From: Pseudomonas poae
Lineage (GTDB): Bacteria > Pseudomonadota > Gammaproteobacteria > Pseudomonadales > Pseudomonadaceae
Direction of reading: 5' to 3'
DNA length: 64,000 bases
NCBI GenBank assembly: GCA_028869255.1
Contig: CP110972.1
Span: 5,804,001 to 5,868,000 of the forward strand
The notes under the pieces are model-generated. The model was not told the DNA's origin, made no database searches, and was given only the letters and a program-made list of their open reading frames with translations. Shown here one piece after another: positions 1 through 12,632 of this stretch. Each line of letters begins with the position of its first letter. The stretch's first letter is position 1. The position numbers were made by a program, and so were the translations under genes.

Positions 1-1
1 C

Positions 2-2022
2 ACCGAAGAGCTGCCACCCAAGGCACTCAATACCCTGGCCGACGCGTTCCTGGCCGGTATCGAAAAAGGCCTGCAAAGCGCCGGCCTGAAGTTTGAAGCG
101 AAAAAAGTCTACGCCGCGCCACGTCGCCTGGCGGTATTGCTGACCGCGTTGGAAACCCAGCAGCCGGATCGCAGCATCAACCTCGACGGCCCTCCGCGTC
201 AGGCGGCTTTTGATGCCGAAGGTAACCCGACCCAGGCTGCCCTGGGTTTCGCCAAGAAGTGTGGCGTGGAACTGAGCGAGATCGACCAGAGCGGCCCGAA
301 ACTGCGTTTCAGCCAGGTCATCACCGGTAAGCCGACCGCCAGCCTGTTGCCGACCATCGTTGAGGACTCGCTGAACGACCTGCCGATCCCCAAGCGCATG
401 CGCTGGGGGCACGCAAGGAAGAGTTCGTACGCCCAACCCAATGGCTGGTGATGCTGCTCGGTGACCAGGTCATCGACTGCACCATCCTCGCCCAGAAGGC
501 TGGCCGTGATTCCCGTGGTCACCGCTTCCACCACCCAGAAGCCGTGCGCATCACCTCGCCGGCCAACTATGCCGCCGACCTGCGCGCCGCCTATGTACTG
601 GCCGATGCCAATGAGCGTCGCGAGCTGATCAGCAAGCGCACCGAAGAGCTGGCCCGCCTGCAGGAAGGCACCGCCATCGTGCCGCCAAGCCTGCTCGACG
701 AAGTGACCGCGCTGGTTGAATGGCCGGTGCCGCTGGTGTGCTCGTTTGAAGAACGTTTCCTCGACGTGCCGCAAGAAGCCCTGATCACCACCATGCAGGA
801 CAACCAGAAGTACTTCTGCCTGTTGGATGTGGACGGCAAGTTGCTGCCGCGCTTTATCACCGTGGCAAACATCGAGAGCAAGGACCCGCAGCAGATCATC
901 GCCGGTAACGAGAAAGTCGTTCGCCCGCGCCTGACCGACGCCGAGTTCTTCTTCAAGCAAGACAAGAAGCAGAAGCTCGAAGACTTCAACCTGCGCCTGC
1001 AAAACGTGGTGTTCCAGGAAAAACTCGGCAGCGTCTACGACAAGGCCGTACGGGTTTCCAAGCTGGCCGCCTACATCGCGCCGCGCATTGGCGGTGATGC
1101 CGCCTGGGCTGCCCGCGCCGGCATGTTGTCCAAGTGCGACCTGGCCACTGAGATGGTCGGCGAGTTCCCGGAAATGCAAGGCGTTGCCGGTTACTACTAT
1201 GCCCTCAACGACGGCGAGCCGGACGACGTGGCCCTGGCCCTGAACGAGCAGTACATGCCGCGTGGCGCCGGTGCCGAGTTGCCGACCACCTTGACCGGTG
1301 CGGCCGTGGCCATCGCCGACAAGCTGGACACCCTCGTCGGTATCTTCGGTATCGGCATGTTGCCTACCGGCAGCAAAGACCCGTATGCCCTGCGCCGTGC
1401 GGCCCTGGGCGTGTTGCGTATCCTGATCGACAAGAAGCTCGACCTCGACCTGACCCAGGCCGTGGTGTTTGCGGTTGGCCAGTTTGGTGGCAAGGTCAAG
1501 CAAGCCGGTTTGGCCGAGCAAGTGCTGGAATTCGTGTTCGACCGCCTGCGTGCGCGTTACGAAGACGAAGGCGTCGACGTTTCCGTGTACCTGTCGGTAC
1601 GTGCCCTGCAACCGGGTTCTGCCTTGGACTTCGATCAGCGTGTGCAAGCCGTACAGGCGTTCCGCAAGCTGCCGGAGGCGGATGCCCTGGCCGCCGTGAA
1701 CAAGCGCGTGTCGAACCTGCTGAGCAAGGCCGAAGGCCTGGGCAATGTCGACGTCGATCCTGGCCTGTTTGCCGATGCCAAGGAGTTCTCGCTGAACTCG
1801 GCCATCGCCAAAGCCGAAAACGCTGTGAAGCCGCTGATCGCCGAACGCAACTACGCCGAAGCACTGGCGCGCCTGGCCACCTTGCGTGAGCCGGTGGATG
1901 CGTTCTTCGAAGCGGTGATGATCAATGCCGAAGACGCGGGTGTGCGGAAAAATCGCTACGCCATGCTGGCGCGTCTGCGCGGCTTGTTCGTCAATATTGC
2001 CGACATTTCGACGCTGAGCTGA
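2..2022 (+). CDS. glyS: Glycine--tRNA ligase beta subunit, 5' partial, one apparent frameshift
   Basis: Beta subunit of the alpha2-beta2 glycyl-tRNA synthetase, which charges tRNA-Gly in the cytosol. The window opens inside the gene, at [16 protein letters not shown], so roughly the first ten residues are missing. Reading frame 2 is good up to PKRMRW (base 406). From about base 409 the same protein continues in frame 1 ([13 protein letters not shown]...) to the stop at 2020-2022. One base appears to be missing in or next to the G run at 405-409: tgg-ggc-gca-cgc is expected but the sequence reads tgggggcacgc. The restored C-terminal part contains the usual HD-like and anticodon-binding regions and ends ...[12 protein letters not shown]. 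gmhB starts 2 bases after the stop, as in other pseudomonads. The gene is essential, so I read the frameshift as a sequencing error. Confidence 0.93.
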
Positions 2023-2024
2023 CC

Positions 2025-2561
2025 ATGCTGAAACTGCTGATTCTCGATCGGGACGGGGTGATCAATTACGACTCCGACGCTTACATCAAATCGGTGGCGG
2101 AATGGGTTCCACTGCCCGGCTCGATCGAGGCCATCGCGCAGTTGAGCAAAGCCGGCTGGACGGTGGCCATCGCCACCAACCAGTCCGGCATCGCCCGCGG
2201 CTACTACGACATCGCCACCCTGGACGCCATGCACGCGCGCTTGCGCACGTTGGTGGCCGAGCAGGGCGGCGAGGTGGGGCTGGTGGTGTACTGCCCCCAC
2301 GGGCCGGATGAGGGCTGCGATTGCCGCAAACCCAAGCCTGGCATGTTGAAAACTATTGCAGAACATTACAAGGTGCCCTTGGCTGGGATATGGTTCGTCG
2401 GGGACAGCCTCGGTGACCTGGAGGCGGCCAAAGCCGTCGACTCTCAGCCAGTTTTGGTTAAGACCGGGAAAGGCGAAAAGACCCAGGCGAAAAACCTGCC
2501 GGTAGGCACCTTGATTTTTGACGATCTGGCGGCGGTTGCCGCAGAACTTATCAACAACTAG
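2025..2561 (+). CDS. gmhB: D-glycero-beta-D-manno-heptose 1,7-bisphosphate 7-phosphatase
   Basis: Removes the 7-phosphate of heptose 1,7-bisphosphate in the ADP-heptose pathway that feeds the LPS inner core; cytosolic HAD-superfamily enzyme. The 178-residue protein begins with the HAD nucleophile motif LDRDGV (residues 7-12). It carries the family's zinc-binding loop CPHGPDEGCDC near residue 90, followed by RKPKPGML and the acidic motif FVGDSLGDLEAA. Length and motifs are normal. It begins 2 bases after glyS and precedes a plsC-type acyltransferase, so the three genes are probably cotranscribed. A general histidinol-phosphatase-type HAD enzyme is the alternative, but the zinc loop favours GmhB. 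Confidence 0.92.
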   Translation: MLKLLILDRDGVINYDSDAYIKSVAEWVPLPGSIEAIAQLSKAGWTVAIATNQSGIARGYYDIATLDAMHARLRTLVAEQGGEVGLVVYCPHGPDEGCDCRKPKPGMLKTIAEHYKVPLAGIWFVGDSLGDLEAAKAVDSQPVLVKTGKGEKTQAKNLPVGTLIFDDLAAVAAELINN

Positions 2562-2643
2562 CCGCCCTCGACTTCCTGACCAAGGACTGTTCGGGAGTGC
2601 GCTTTTAACAGGCGGGCCTTGTCCCGCAACGGTAAATGCCGCC

Positions 2644-3414
2644 ATGTCGATTTTGCAGGCCATCAGAACCTTTTTCTTTTACCTGCTGCTGGGCACCAGT
2701 TCCTTCCTCTGGTGCACCCTGAGCTTTTTTATTGCGCCCTTCCTGCCGTTCAAGGCGCGCTATCGCTTTATCAACGTCTACTGGTGCCGCTGCGCGTTGT
2801 GGCTGTCCAAGGTGTTCCTGGGCATCCGTTTCGAGGTCAAGGGCGCCGAGAACGTCCCGGACCAGCCCTGCGTGATTCTGTCGAACCACCAGAGCACCTG
2901 GGAGACGTTCTTCCTTTCAGCGTACTTCTCGCCACTGAGCCAAGTACTCAAGCGTGAGCTGCTGTACGTGCCGTTCTTCGGTTGGGCCATGGCCATGTTG
3001 CGTCCGATCGCGATTGACCGTGACAACCCCAAGGCCGCACTCAAGCATGTGGCCAAGAAGGGCGACGAGCTGCTCAAGGATGGCGTATGGGTGCTGATCT
3101 TCCCTGAGGGGACGCGTGTGCCCTACGGCACCGTAGGCAAGTTCTCACGCGGCGGTACCGCATTGGCGGTCAACGCCAATCTGCCCGTGTTGCCGATTGC
3201 GCATAACGCCGGCAAGTTCTGGCCAAAGACCGGCTGGGCCAAACGTGAAGGCACCATCACCGTGGTGATTGGCGAACCGATGTATGCCGAAGGTGAAGGT
3301 CCACGTGCCATCGCCGCGCTGAATGACCGTGCTGCGGCCTGGAATGAAGCGCAACAACGGGCCATGGGTTCACTGCCTCCAGAGCCGGTTGTGGTCGACA
3401 CGCCGGTGATCTGA
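2644..3414 (+). CDS. plsC: 1-acyl-sn-glycerol-3-phosphate acyltransferase (PlsC family)
   Basis: Transfers an acyl chain to lysophosphatidic acid to make phosphatidic acid at the inner membrane. I chose the ATG at 2644 (MSILQAIRTFFFYL), giving 256 residues; an upstream in-frame extension overlaps gmhB and looks non-coding. A hydrophobic N-terminal segment at about residues 5-35 is followed by the catalytic block NHQSTWET, where the usual NHx4D aspartate is Glu. I know this variant from pseudomonad and xanthomonad PlsC-like proteins. The second block is FPEGTRVPYG. It is the last gene of the glyS-gmhB-plsC group and is followed by a bidirectional terminator. A second acyltransferase of this superfamily lies at 61809-62429, so the acyl acceptor of each copy is not certain. 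Confidence 0.88.
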   Translation: MSILQAIRTFFFYLLLGTSSFLWCTLSFFIAPFLPFKARYRFINVYWCRCALWLSKVFLGIRFEVKGAENVPDQPCVILSNHQSTWETFFLSAYFSPLSQVLKRELLYVPFFGWAMAMLRPIAIDRDNPKAALKHVAKKGDELLKDGVWVLIFPEGTRVPYGTVGKFSRGGTALAVNANLPVLPIAHNAGKFWPKTGWAKREGTITVVIGEPMYAEGEGPRAIAALNDRAAAWNEAQQRAMGSLPPEPVVVDTPVI

Positions 3415-3542
3415 GCATCTGTGGATAACCTGTGTACGGTTTGTTGGCGATTTGCCGTTTTTAACCTATAACAAGCTGATTTACTTACATATTTCCCAAG
3501 CTCATAAAATTGCGAAAAAGGTGCATAAGTTTTTTCCGCATT

Positions 3543-3571
3543 AAAAAACCGGTCCTTGAGACCGGTTTTTT
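3543..3571. terminator. Bidirectional intrinsic terminator
   Basis: A 12-base-pair perfect stem (AAAAAACCGGTC / GACCGGTTTTTT) encloses the 5-base loop CTTGA. The A tract on the left and T tract on the right allow termination from both sides. It lies between the convergent plsC and CHASE2 kinase genes. The rest of the 3415-3596 gap shows a perfect DnaA-box 9-mer at 3420-3428 and nothing else I can name. Confidence 0.9.
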
Positions 3572-3596
3572 ATGCACAGCGAAAAAGTACGTTTTT

Positions 3597-5878
3597 TCAG
3601 TCTTCCAGCAACGGTAAATACAGGCTGAAAGTCGTGCCTTTGCCCACCACGCTTTCGCATTCGATTCGCCCACCGTGGCGTTCCATAACGGCCTTGACCA
3701 TGGTTAGGCCCAACCCCAGGCCCTCACTGCCCTGGGCCGAGTCGAAGCGTCGATACTGGCTGAACAGCTCCGGCAAGTCCTCGGCCGCTATCCCCGGCCC
3801 CTGGTCGCTGATGCGGCATTCCAACCAGCCTTGTGCGCTGCCGTGGCTCAACCGGACGGTGGTACCGGACGCGGAATATTTGATCGCATTTTCCAGCACG
3901 TTAAACAACGCACGTGTGAGCAATGATTGATCGGCCGACACCATGCCCTCATCAGCCTCCTCCAGATCATGGACCAGGTGAATACCTTTGAGCTGAGCGA
4001 TCACCGCCACCTTAGTCGAAAGCATCCATCACCAGCATGGCGAACAGCGTCGGCTGAAACTGATAGCCGTCGGCCTCTGCCTTCGCCAATTGCACGAAGG
4101 ATTCGGTGAGGCTCAGGGCGCGTCGAACCTGCTGTTCGATCTGGGCGAACACCGGTGATTCACCGTTATGCACATCCAGCAGCGCGAGGATCGCCGAGTG
4201 TGGCGCCCGCAGGTCATGGGACAAAAAGCGCAGCATGGTCTCGCGGTGCTGTTGGGCATCGCGCTCCTGGCTCAGGTCGGTAAGGCTCAACAGCCAGCCC
4301 AGTGCGACGTCTCCGTCGGCGGGCAGCATAGGCGCGAGCTCCATGCGCAAGCTGCGCTGATGGATGTCACGGAACTCCACCAACTCCATCGCCGAGAGGG
4401 CAGGGCGCACGCCGTTATGCAGCGGTGGGTAACCGAGGTCGGCGAGCTCTTCGAGGAGGTTGGCGGCGACCAGATCATTGCCGAACACTTCGCGGGCAAT
4501 CCGGTTGGCCAGCAGGATATTGCCTTTGGGATCGGTAATCAGCGTCGCCACCGGCAGGCACTCCAGGCCATCGGCCATAAAGCGCCGGGTGTCGCGTGTG
4601 CGGCTGACGGCTTGCTCCAGGGCAAAGATCCGCGCCTGCAGTACGTCCCCGTTGCGGGTAGGCGCACGGCGCCGTTCGGGCAGTACTTTGGGCTCGTTGT
4701 CCAAGCGCGCCAGCTCCCAACCGAAATAAGCCAGGATCACGCTCAGGCGCCGCCAGTTCCAGATCAGGTAGCTCAGCAGCAGGCCGATCAGGCAAGCCGC
4801 CGGCGACCACCAATGCCCCAGACGCAACAGGGCCCACGCGCCGAGCAACGCCGTGGCCATACAGCCCAGGGTCATCCACAGCGCATAGCGTGGGCGGTAC
4901 AACAGCAAGCCCAGCAGCAATGCAACCAGGCTCGTCGCCAGGGTTGCCGCCAGCCAGCCGGGAAGATCAACGATGCTGCGCTCCCTGCAGCAGGCCATTG
5001 AGCACATTGGCCTGGATCTCCAAACCGGCGGTGGTGCCGACGGTGGAGGAGAGGGGCGTGACGAAGCGATCGCCCATTCCCGAGGCGGTGGCCCCGACCA
5101 GAATCAGGCGGTCGCGCAGTAACTCGGGCGGCACTTCACCCTGTAATACGCTGACGTAGGACACGCTGGGAAAATGGGTATGCGGCGCAATGAAAGGGAT
5201 ACGAATAGCATGCTCCCTGTGCCAGTGCTGATCGGTCGCCTCACGGGGCTCCCCGGGCATGGGCGCCTTCTCACCGCTCAGCTCATACGCCAGCCATGCC
5301 AGTTGCGCAGCGCCGGCATCGGGCGGACCCTCGCGCATATACAGGCTGCGCACCACGCCGTCGCTGTCGGCTTCCACGTTGATATGGCCAACGCCCTTGG
5401 CGCATTTGAGCAACGCCGACATTTGTGCACCTGGCTGGCTGTAGCTGGCAGTGCCCTCACGCACCAATGGCAGCAGAACGTTACCAGCGTTGCACACGGC
5501 ATCAGCGAGGCGCTTGTCATTGGCGGAGTTGCCGGGTTCGCTGAAGATCACGTCAAACAGAATGCCTGCCGGTTGCGCGGCACTCAGGCGATCGATCAGG
5601 TCGGCGTGCAAGCTACGCGGCCAGGGCCACTGGCCCAATTTTTTCAGGCTGGGATCATCAATCGTCACTAGCAAAATACGCGGGTCTACCGGCAGTGGGG
5701 TGAGACGGCGCAGGCTGTCATACAACGGATTATTCAGGGCAAGGCCAGGGCTCAGCGACAGGTATGCCGTGATCGGCAGCAACAGCAAACCAATCCACAG
5801 CCACTCGCGCACCAGGCCACGGAACAGGCGCTGAGCATGAGTAGGCTGGCGTTTTTCGGGCTTGCCCCAGAGCGTCAT
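3597..5878 (-). CDS. CHASE2-domain sensor histidine kinase (two apparent frameshifts)
   Basis: Inner-membrane sensor kinase with an extracytoplasmic sensory domain, probably signalling to the divergent regulator at 7126. With two single-base corrections it is one protein of about 759 residues. The order is: an N-terminal membrane anchor, a CHASE2 domain (about 40-290), three membrane segments (about 305-375), a PAS-like domain (LPVATLITDPKGNILLANR), a dimerisation domain with the H-box LSHDLRAP, and an ATPase domain with NVLENAIKYS, DQGPGIA and GLGLGLTMV. The first break is near 4983-4985, where an extra G turns QERSIVDLPG out of frame. The second is near 4014, where an extra base makes GAC-TAA instead of GAC-AAG. 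The start is 3 bases after the FecR-domain gene, so the two are coupled. Domain naming is confident; the stimulus is unknown. Confidence 0.85.
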
Positions 5879-5881
5879 TGG

Positions 5882-6828
5882 TCAGCCACCGAAAACCTGC
5901 GCCTGTGTGCTGGGCGGGTAGTAGAAAATGTCATAGACCCCGGTTTCTCCTTCCAGGCCATGTGCATCGTACGCCGACACCCGCACGTGATAGAACGACG
6001 CCTTGAGCCCAGTGAAGCTCATTTTTGGTTCACTGGAAAAGTTTTCCTGCTTGATATTCATAAACGCTTTATCGGTCGCCACCTGAGCCCGATAGCGTTG
6101 GGCACCGGTCACCGGCCGCAGGTATAAACGCCAGACCGGCGAATCACCTTTTTGTCCATCCTGGCCGATCAGCCTGGGGGCCGGCAGCAGCTCTACCGGG
6201 TTTAGATCGCCTTGTTGCTTGAACAGCAGCCCTTGGCGGGCATCGACTTTTACTTCGCCTTCAGTTGGGCTCTGTTTCTTTGCACGCTGGACCGCCACCT
6301 GGCCATCCAGCACTTCGAGTAACGTTTGCTCACCGTCATCGCTCACTCGAAAATGCGTACCGCGTACCCCCAGAACGCCCACCGGCGTAAGGATCTGGAA
6401 CCGATCGTAATCACTCGCACGCTTGATCACATACGCTTCGGCCTGGCCTTGTTCGAGTATGACCTGGGGGATCGACTGCTTCTCGACCATAGGTGCAAAC
6501 GTACCTGGGAACTGGAGGGCAACACCACCCGGGAACCGTCGCCCAGCAACAGGCTGACAAACGCCGACTCGGACGTTTTCACACCCTCCTGTTCATCAAT
6601 GGTCATACCTTCCTGCAATGGACTCGCCTTGCCCTTGGTGTCGAGCTTCCAGGCGACCCCGTTGAGGTGCTGCACCACGGCCGGTAATGGTTGCGCACGG
6701 CACAGGGCATGGTCATCGATATAGGGCGGGCGCACTTTGGTGGATGCACTGGCTGCGCCCACTGCCAGGATCAACAGTGAGGGCAGGGCACGACGCGTGA
6801 AGTGCGGGGAGGGGAGCATGGTACTCAT
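5882..6828 (-). CDS. Secreted FecR-domain protein (one apparent frameshift)
   Basis: Predicted exported protein of about 315 residues once the break is corrected. The N-terminus (RRALPSLLILAVGAASAS) looks like a cleavable signal peptide. The middle matches the FecR fold: EGMTIDEQEGVKTSESAFVS, then GDGSRVVLPSSSQVRL, then ILTPVGVLGVRGTHFRV and LEVLDGQVAV. The C-terminal third (SPVWRLYLRPVTGAQRYRAQ to YHVRVSAYDAHGLEG) resembles a fibronectin-like domain. A base is missing near 6489-6493, where RLH should run on to MVEKQSIPQV. Unlike the sigma regulator at 21217 it has no N-terminal cytoplasmic anti-sigma segment and lies next to a CHASE2 kinase, so a periplasmic sensory partner is likely. The start is uncertain: 6828 is used, 6852 or 6819 are possible. 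Confidence 0.75.
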
Positions 6829-7125
6829 CAAGGTCAAGGTTCCAGAGGGCATCTGACATCGGCGCGCAGGCGTTTACGGCAGCGCATGTGTCGGCTGATC
6901 CTTTTACTTACTGCCGGGAGCCGGTATCTTTCCTACATAGCTTTTCCACAGGGTCATCGCGGTCTTTCAATGGGTGAACCGCCCTTTGATATCAGCGTAC
7001 CGAGAGATCCAAGGGGTCATTGAATTTGAGCACAATTCTTCAGATTCGAAGGCCGGCAACTGCGCAGTATGTGCCGTTTATTCATGGCCGTCGGCTGCCA
7101 TATTTTAAGTAGAAGGACCCACGAC
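6829..7125. other. Divergent intergenic region between the FecR-domain gene and the response regulator
   Basis: About 300 bases separate the two divergent transcripts of the CHASE2 module, so both promoters should lie here. I see no promoter close to the sigma-70 consensus; a TTGAAT at 7020-7025 lacks a good -10 at the right distance. A ribosome-binding site AGAAGGA at 7111-7117 serves the regulator. Confidence 0.45.
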
Positions 7126-7848
7126 ATGCGTGTCGCGATACTGGATGACGAACCTGCTGAATTGCGGCGGGTGGAACAGACACTGCGCCAGATCCCCAGT
7201 ACAGCCGAACAGCCGTGGTCCCTGCATTGCTTCGAGCGCGGTGAAGACCTGCTGCGCCAACTGCGCCGGGAAACCTTTGACCTGCTGATACTCGACTGGC
7301 AATTGCCCGATATCAGCGGTATCGCTTTGCTGCGCTGGACCCGCGAACACATGGAATCGCCTCCCGCCGTGATCATGCTCACCAGTCGCGATGCGGAGAG
7401 CGATATCGTCACCGCCCTGAACAGCGGCGCGGACGACTACGTCAGCAAGCCCTTTCGCCCCAATGAACTGATCGCCCGAGTCAGCGCGGTATTGCGCCGC
7501 CACGGCCTGCAGAAGTCGGCGACCCATGAAGTCCAAAGCTTTAACGACCTGACCTTTGACGACGCTGAGCTGACCGTCACCCGCGCCGGCAAACCGATCA
7601 ACCTGACTGAGCGTGAATACCGCCTGGCCAGCTGCTTGTTCGCCAACCTCGCCCGGCCGCTTTCGCGTGAATACCTCTATGAGCGCTTTTGGTCCCACGA
7701 AGAAATGGTCTCGTCGCGCCCACTGGATACGCATATCTACCGGCTGCGTAACAAGCTGGGGCTGACGGCCGATCGCGGCTGGCAGCTGTTGACGATCTAT
7801 GGGTACGGCTATCGCTTGGAGAGTGTGGCAGCGCCTTCGCACAGCTAA
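7126..7848 (+). CDS. OmpR/PhoB-family response regulator
   Basis: Cytosolic two-component regulator of 240 residues. The receiver domain has the acidic pair DDE (7-9), the phosphoacceptor Asp57 in DLLILDWQLPD, the conserved Thr86 in MLTSRD and Lys108 in DDYVSKPF. The C-terminal winged helix (about 140-235) has the typical ending HIYRLRNKLGLTADRGWQLLTIYGYGYRL. I chose ATG 7126 because AGAAGGA lies 8 bases upstream and the protein then begins MRVAILDDEP; an extension upstream is not needed. It is divergent from the FecR-domain and CHASE2 kinase genes, which makes that kinase the obvious partner. Targets are not visible in the sequence. Confidence 0.9.
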   Translation: MRVAILDDEPAELRRVEQTLRQIPSTAEQPWSLHCFERGEDLLRQLRRETFDLLILDWQLPDISGIALLRWTREHMESPPAVIMLTSRDAESDIVTALNSGADDYVSKPFRPNELIARVSAVLRRHGLQKSATHEVQSFNDLTFDDAELTVTRAGKPINLTEREYRLASCLFANLARPLSREYLYERFWSHEEMVSSRPLDTHIYRLRNKLGLTADRGWQLLTIYGYGYRLESVAAPSHS

Positions 7849-7857
7849 AACCAAGAT

Positions 7858-7871
7858 GTTCCACGTGGAGC
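7858..7871. promoter_or_regulatory. parS: parS site (13 of 14 matches)
   Basis: GTTCCACGTGGAGC matches the Pseudomonas ParB-binding palindrome GTTCCACGTGGAAC at 13 of 14 positions. It lies just after the response regulator and before the shared terminator. Two perfect copies lie inside recF, and ParA/ParB are encoded at 25785-27464. Confidence 0.85.
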
Positions 7872-7892
7872 ATTTTAAAAATACGCACAATA

Positions 7893-7924
7893 AAAAAGGC
7901 CAACGCTAAGCGTTGGCCTTTTTG
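7893..7924. terminator. Bidirectional intrinsic terminator between the regulator and gyrB
   Basis: The inverted repeat AAAAAGGCCAACGC / GCGTTGGCCTTTTT with loop TAA lies between the 3' ends of the convergent regulator and gyrB. A on one side and T on the other allow use in both directions. Confidence 0.92.
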
Positions 7925-7943
7925 TTTTAGCCGTACTACCTGA

Positions 7944-11470
<3,527 letters not shown>

Positions 11471-11490
11471 CTAGCTTCTGCTGAGCATGG

Positions 11491-12594
11491 TTACAGGCGC
11501 ATCGGCATGACAACGTAAGCCGAGTCGTCGTTGTCGGATTCCTGCACCAGGGCGCTGCTGTTGGAGTCGGACAGAATCAGGCGAACCTGTTCGGTCGTCA
11601 TCACACCCAGTACGTCCAACAGGTAGCTCACGTTGAAGCCGATTTCCAGCGAGCCGCCGTTGTAGTCGACGCCCACTTCTTCTTCCGCTTCTTCCTGCTC
11701 CGGGTTATTGGCCTGGATTTTCAGCTGACCGTTGGCCAGTTGCAGGCGAATACCACGGTACTTTTCGTTCGACAGAATCGCAGTACGGCTGAAGGCTTCA
11801 CGCAGGGCCTGACGATCACCGATCACCAGCTTGTCGCCGCCTTTGGGCAGTACACGCTCGTAATCCGGGAATTTGCCATCGACCAGCTTGGACGTGAAGG
11901 TGAACTCGCTGGTAGTAGCACGGATATGGTGCTGGCCCAGTACGATGCTGACGGCGCCGTCCGGCTCGGTCAGCAGGCGCGCCAGTTCAAGAATACCTTT
12001 ACGCGGCACGATCACCTGGTGACGATCGGGCTGACCGATATCGGCACGCATCGAGCACATCGCCAGACGGTGACCGTCGGTGGCCACAGCGCGAATGACG
12101 CCTTCGGAGACTTCCAGCAACATACCGTTGAGGTAGTAGCGTACGTCCTGCTGGGCCATGGCAAAGCTGGTGCGCTCGATCAGACGACGCAGCTTGCTTT
12201 GCTCCAGGCTGCAGGTCAGCGAGCCCGGGCCTTCTTCAACCGTCGGGAAATCGTTGGCTGGCAAGGTCGACAAGGTGAAACGACTGCGACCCGCCTTCAC
12301 CACCAACTTCTGCTCGTCGACCTTGATGTCGATCAGCGCTTCGTTGGGCAGACTCTTGCAGATGTCCATCAGCTTGCGCGCAGGCACAGTGATTTCGCCT
12401 GGCTCAGCCGGTTCTTCCAGCTGAACCCGGCCAACCAGCTCGACTTCCAGGTCGGTACCGGTCAACGACAATTGCTGGCCTTCAACCACCAGCAGTACGT
12501 TGGAGAGCACCGGCAAGGTCTGTCGGCGCTCGACGACGCCTGCGACCAGTTGCAGGGGTTTCAACAGGGCTTCGCGTTGAATGGTGAAATGCAT
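11491..12594 (-). CDS. dnaN: DNA polymerase III beta sliding clamp
   Basis: Ring-shaped processivity clamp of the replicative polymerase. The 367-residue protein begins MHFTIQREALLKPLQLVAGV and contains the expected three repeated clamp domains. The C-terminus SAYVVMPMRL is the conserved clamp ending that lies near the partner-binding pocket. It is 38 bases downstream of dnaA and 20 bases upstream of recF on the same strand. Length is normal and the frame is intact. Confidence 0.98.
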   Translation of the reverse strand: MHFTIQREALLKPLQLVAGVVERRQTLPVLSNVLLVVEGQQLSLTGTDLEVELVGRVQLEEPAEPGEITVPARKLMDICKSLPNEALIDIKVDEQKLVVKAGRSRFTLSTLPANDFPTVEEGPGSLTCSLEQSKLRRLIERTSFAMAQQDVRYYLNGMLLEVSEGVIRAVATDGHRLAMCSMRADIGQPDRHQVIVPRKGILELARLLTEPDGAVSIVLGQHHIRATTSEFTFTSKLVDGKFPDYERVLPKGGDKLVIGDRQALREAFSRTAILSNEKYRGIRLQLANGQLKIQANNPEQEEAEEEVGVDYNGGSLEIGFNVSYLLDVLGVMTTEQVRLILSDSNSSALVQESDNDDSAYVVMPMRL

Positions 12595-12632
12595 GGTCTA
12601 GTCCCTTGCCTTAATAAGCTGCGCTGGTGTCA

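Noticed and set aside
402..412. Programmed ribosomal frameshift in glyS
   Set aside because: No slippery heptamer or downstream structure is evident, and other genes in the window show the same type of random indel.
199..1647. Long minus-strand reading frame of 482 residues opposite glyS
   Set aside because: It is antisense to a conserved gene, shows no known family features, and its composition reflects third-position GC bias of glyS.
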